From: Sialis fuliginosa
Lineage: Eukaryota > Arthropoda > Insecta > Megaloptera > Sialidae
Assembly: GCA_961205875.1 (NCBI GenBank)
Contig: OY540817.1
Location: 11,691,001-11,755,000, forward strand
Length of the DNA stretch: 64,000 bases
Direction of reading: 5' to 3'
Shown here: one piece after another, positions 62,480 to 64,000 of the stretch
How positions within the stretch are numbered: the stretch's first letter is position 1
Layout of the letters: each line of letters opens with the position of its first letter
Notes under the pieces: generated by a model
What the model saw: only the letters and a program-made list of their open reading frames with translations
Told to the model about the DNA's origin: nothing
Database searches by the model: none
Position numbers and translations under genes: made by a program

Positions 62480-63075
62480 CAGTGGTTCTCAAACTTTTTA
62501 TAGGTATCAACACTAAAATGAAACAAGCCGTGGGTTCGACCCTTGAGGTTTACAAAAAAGTACTGAAATACATGTTTCATTATTTGTATTGTAAAATATT
62601 TATTCATGCTAAGTTTCAAGAATATCCGACCAAAAAAATATTTTTACCAACATAAACTTTTAAACCCTTTTTACTCTCGTAGGGGTCGAATTTCGAAAAA
62701 TCCTTTCTTTCAGATGATATTCACGTCAAGATGCTTCGATTGGTACCCTAATGAAGTCAATATCATTTTTTATTTGCGAGATTTCGTGCACGTACGTACA
62801 TCCACACACACATCCATCCTTCTGAAAATAGTGTTAATATACTATAGTGATTTTGAAACATAAAAATATGTTGATATTTTTGATTTTGATTTTCGGACCG
62901 ATTACAATAACTTCCTAACTATGGGAAGTTAATAAAAAATTCGATTCCTTTATTTATCGATGTTTTTCCTTCCATTTAGGATTAAAAAGCTACGATTTTT
63001 TCAATTTTAGTGCACTAAAGATTTTTTTGCATAAATAATAGTAAATTTGACCGCCTCTATGTTTGAGAACCACTG
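62480..63075. mobile_element. hAT-like non-autonomous element (CAGTGGTTCTCAAACTT)
   Basis: Left CAGTGGTTCTCAAACTTTTT and right TATGTTTGAGAACCACTG are inverted. Flanking 8-mers GAATAGAC and AAATAGAT match at six of eight positions, a worn target duplication. The interior has CCACACACACATCC and no transposase. 596 bp in the first syntrophin intron. Confidence 0.85.
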
Positions 63076-63649
63076 AAATAGATATTTGAAACAGGAATAA
63101 TATACCTTTATTTTAACGGTTGTAGAAATTATGTTGTTTATTGATTTTATCAGAAAACTTTCAAAACGAATAACTAATACAATCACTTTTAATTTTACTT
63201 GGAAGATTTATTTTATAATATCAGACTTAAGTTATGCAATTTTTCTTATTAATTATTTATATGTGATATTTATGATCTGTTAAGTCATTAGCGAAATAAA
63301 ACACTGCTATTGCACAATATGATGGCCTGAAAAAGATCAACATGTGTTTTATATATTATCTTGGAAGCATTATAAGAGAAAGAATACATTAAGTACATAA
63401 TTATATTTTTTCTGAAGGACGTTTCTATGCAGATGATAATCGTTTGCATCATTTGAATAGAAACTTGAAGTTAAAAATATCAAGAATGAAATATTAATTA
63501 CATTAGAAATATATAGGCATTAGTAAGGATGATTTAACGTAATTCGAGTCCCTAATAAATTATTCCCTATATCCTGGGTTCTTAATATGTTGAGACTTGC
63601 TAAGATCGGCCTATAAGTACTATCTTCTTGCGTTCCCTCTAAGTTTCAG

Positions 63650-64000
63650 TTAGTTTGAACACGATGTATGTATATCTACAGGTGCGTTTCACTGAAAGGT
63701 AATTTTAGAGAAAATAATATAATCCTTAAAATTGCATGTACACTCATGGGTGCCGACTTTTCATTTTACCCGGGGTGGCGGTGAGATTGACATAACTAAA
63801 GGAGGGGAAGAGTGAGTAAAAAAATCATAAAAAATTAGTTTGAAGACGGTGTATATCTACAGGTGCGTTTCACTGAAAGGTAATTTTAGAGAAAATAATA
63901 TAATCCTTAAAATTGCATGTACACTCATGGGTGCCGACTTTTCATTTTACCCGGGGTGGCGTTGAGATTGACATAACTAAAGGAGGGGAAGAGTGAGTAA
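63650..64000 (+). repeat. Tandem duplication with a period of about 181 bp
   Basis: The unit starting TATATCTACAGGTGCGTTTC at 63671 restarts at 63852 and runs almost without change to the window edge (shared TGCATGTACACTCATGGGTG, TTTTACCCGGGGTGGCG). Only single-base differences and a small indel at the junction are seen. The array may continue beyond the window. Confidence 0.9.

Overview
The window is AT-rich animal nuclear DNA, most likely from an insect. Its genes are split by spliceosomal introns with GT..AG ends, the introns and intergenic DNA are full of small inverted-repeat transposons, and there are no bacterial-style operons. I cannot fix the order: the repeat types would fit several insect lineages, Hemiptera and Lepidoptera among them. 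Four protein-coding genes can be reconstructed. All exon joins inferred within the window keep frame, apart from one ambiguous splice acceptor near the start of the first gene.

Layout. (1) Positions 1-3701, minus strand: the 5' part of a six-helix cytochrome b561-type membrane protein, running off the left edge. (2) 4352-17780, minus strand: a complete 18-exon P5B-type ATPase of the ATP13A2/ATP13A3 family (polyamine exporters of late endosomes and lysosomes), 1169 residues, with a 5' untranslated exon up to 17956. (3) 17957-47198: 29 kb without a gene I can recognise, made of nested and dispersed non-autonomous elements (hAT-like, TA-flanked and TTAA-flanked), hairpins, homopolymer G/C runs and AT-rich filler. 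One weak candidate for a small unknown gene lies at 25657-26680. (4) 47199-59854, plus strand: a complete five-exon purine nucleoside phosphorylase of 319 residues. (5) 59855-61755: intergenic, with a GC-richer island at about 60840-61110. (6) 61756 onward, plus strand: the first coding exon of a beta-type syntrophin (half PH domain plus most of a PDZ domain). Its downstream exons lie outside the window, and its first intron ends the window in a tandem duplication of about 181 bp.

The genes do not form a pathway. The b561 and ATP13A genes are head-to-tail about 650 bp apart; ATP13A and PNP are divergent across the 29-kb repeat-rich gap; PNP and syntrophin are tandem. I found no clear new enzymatic system. 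The most unusual DNA is a nearly 300-bp palindrome built from a short repeat (44684-44980), two near-perfect short hairpins (34069-34126 and 41484-41548), transposon-in-transposon insertions with readable target duplications, and two related fragments resembling Penelope-type element ends.
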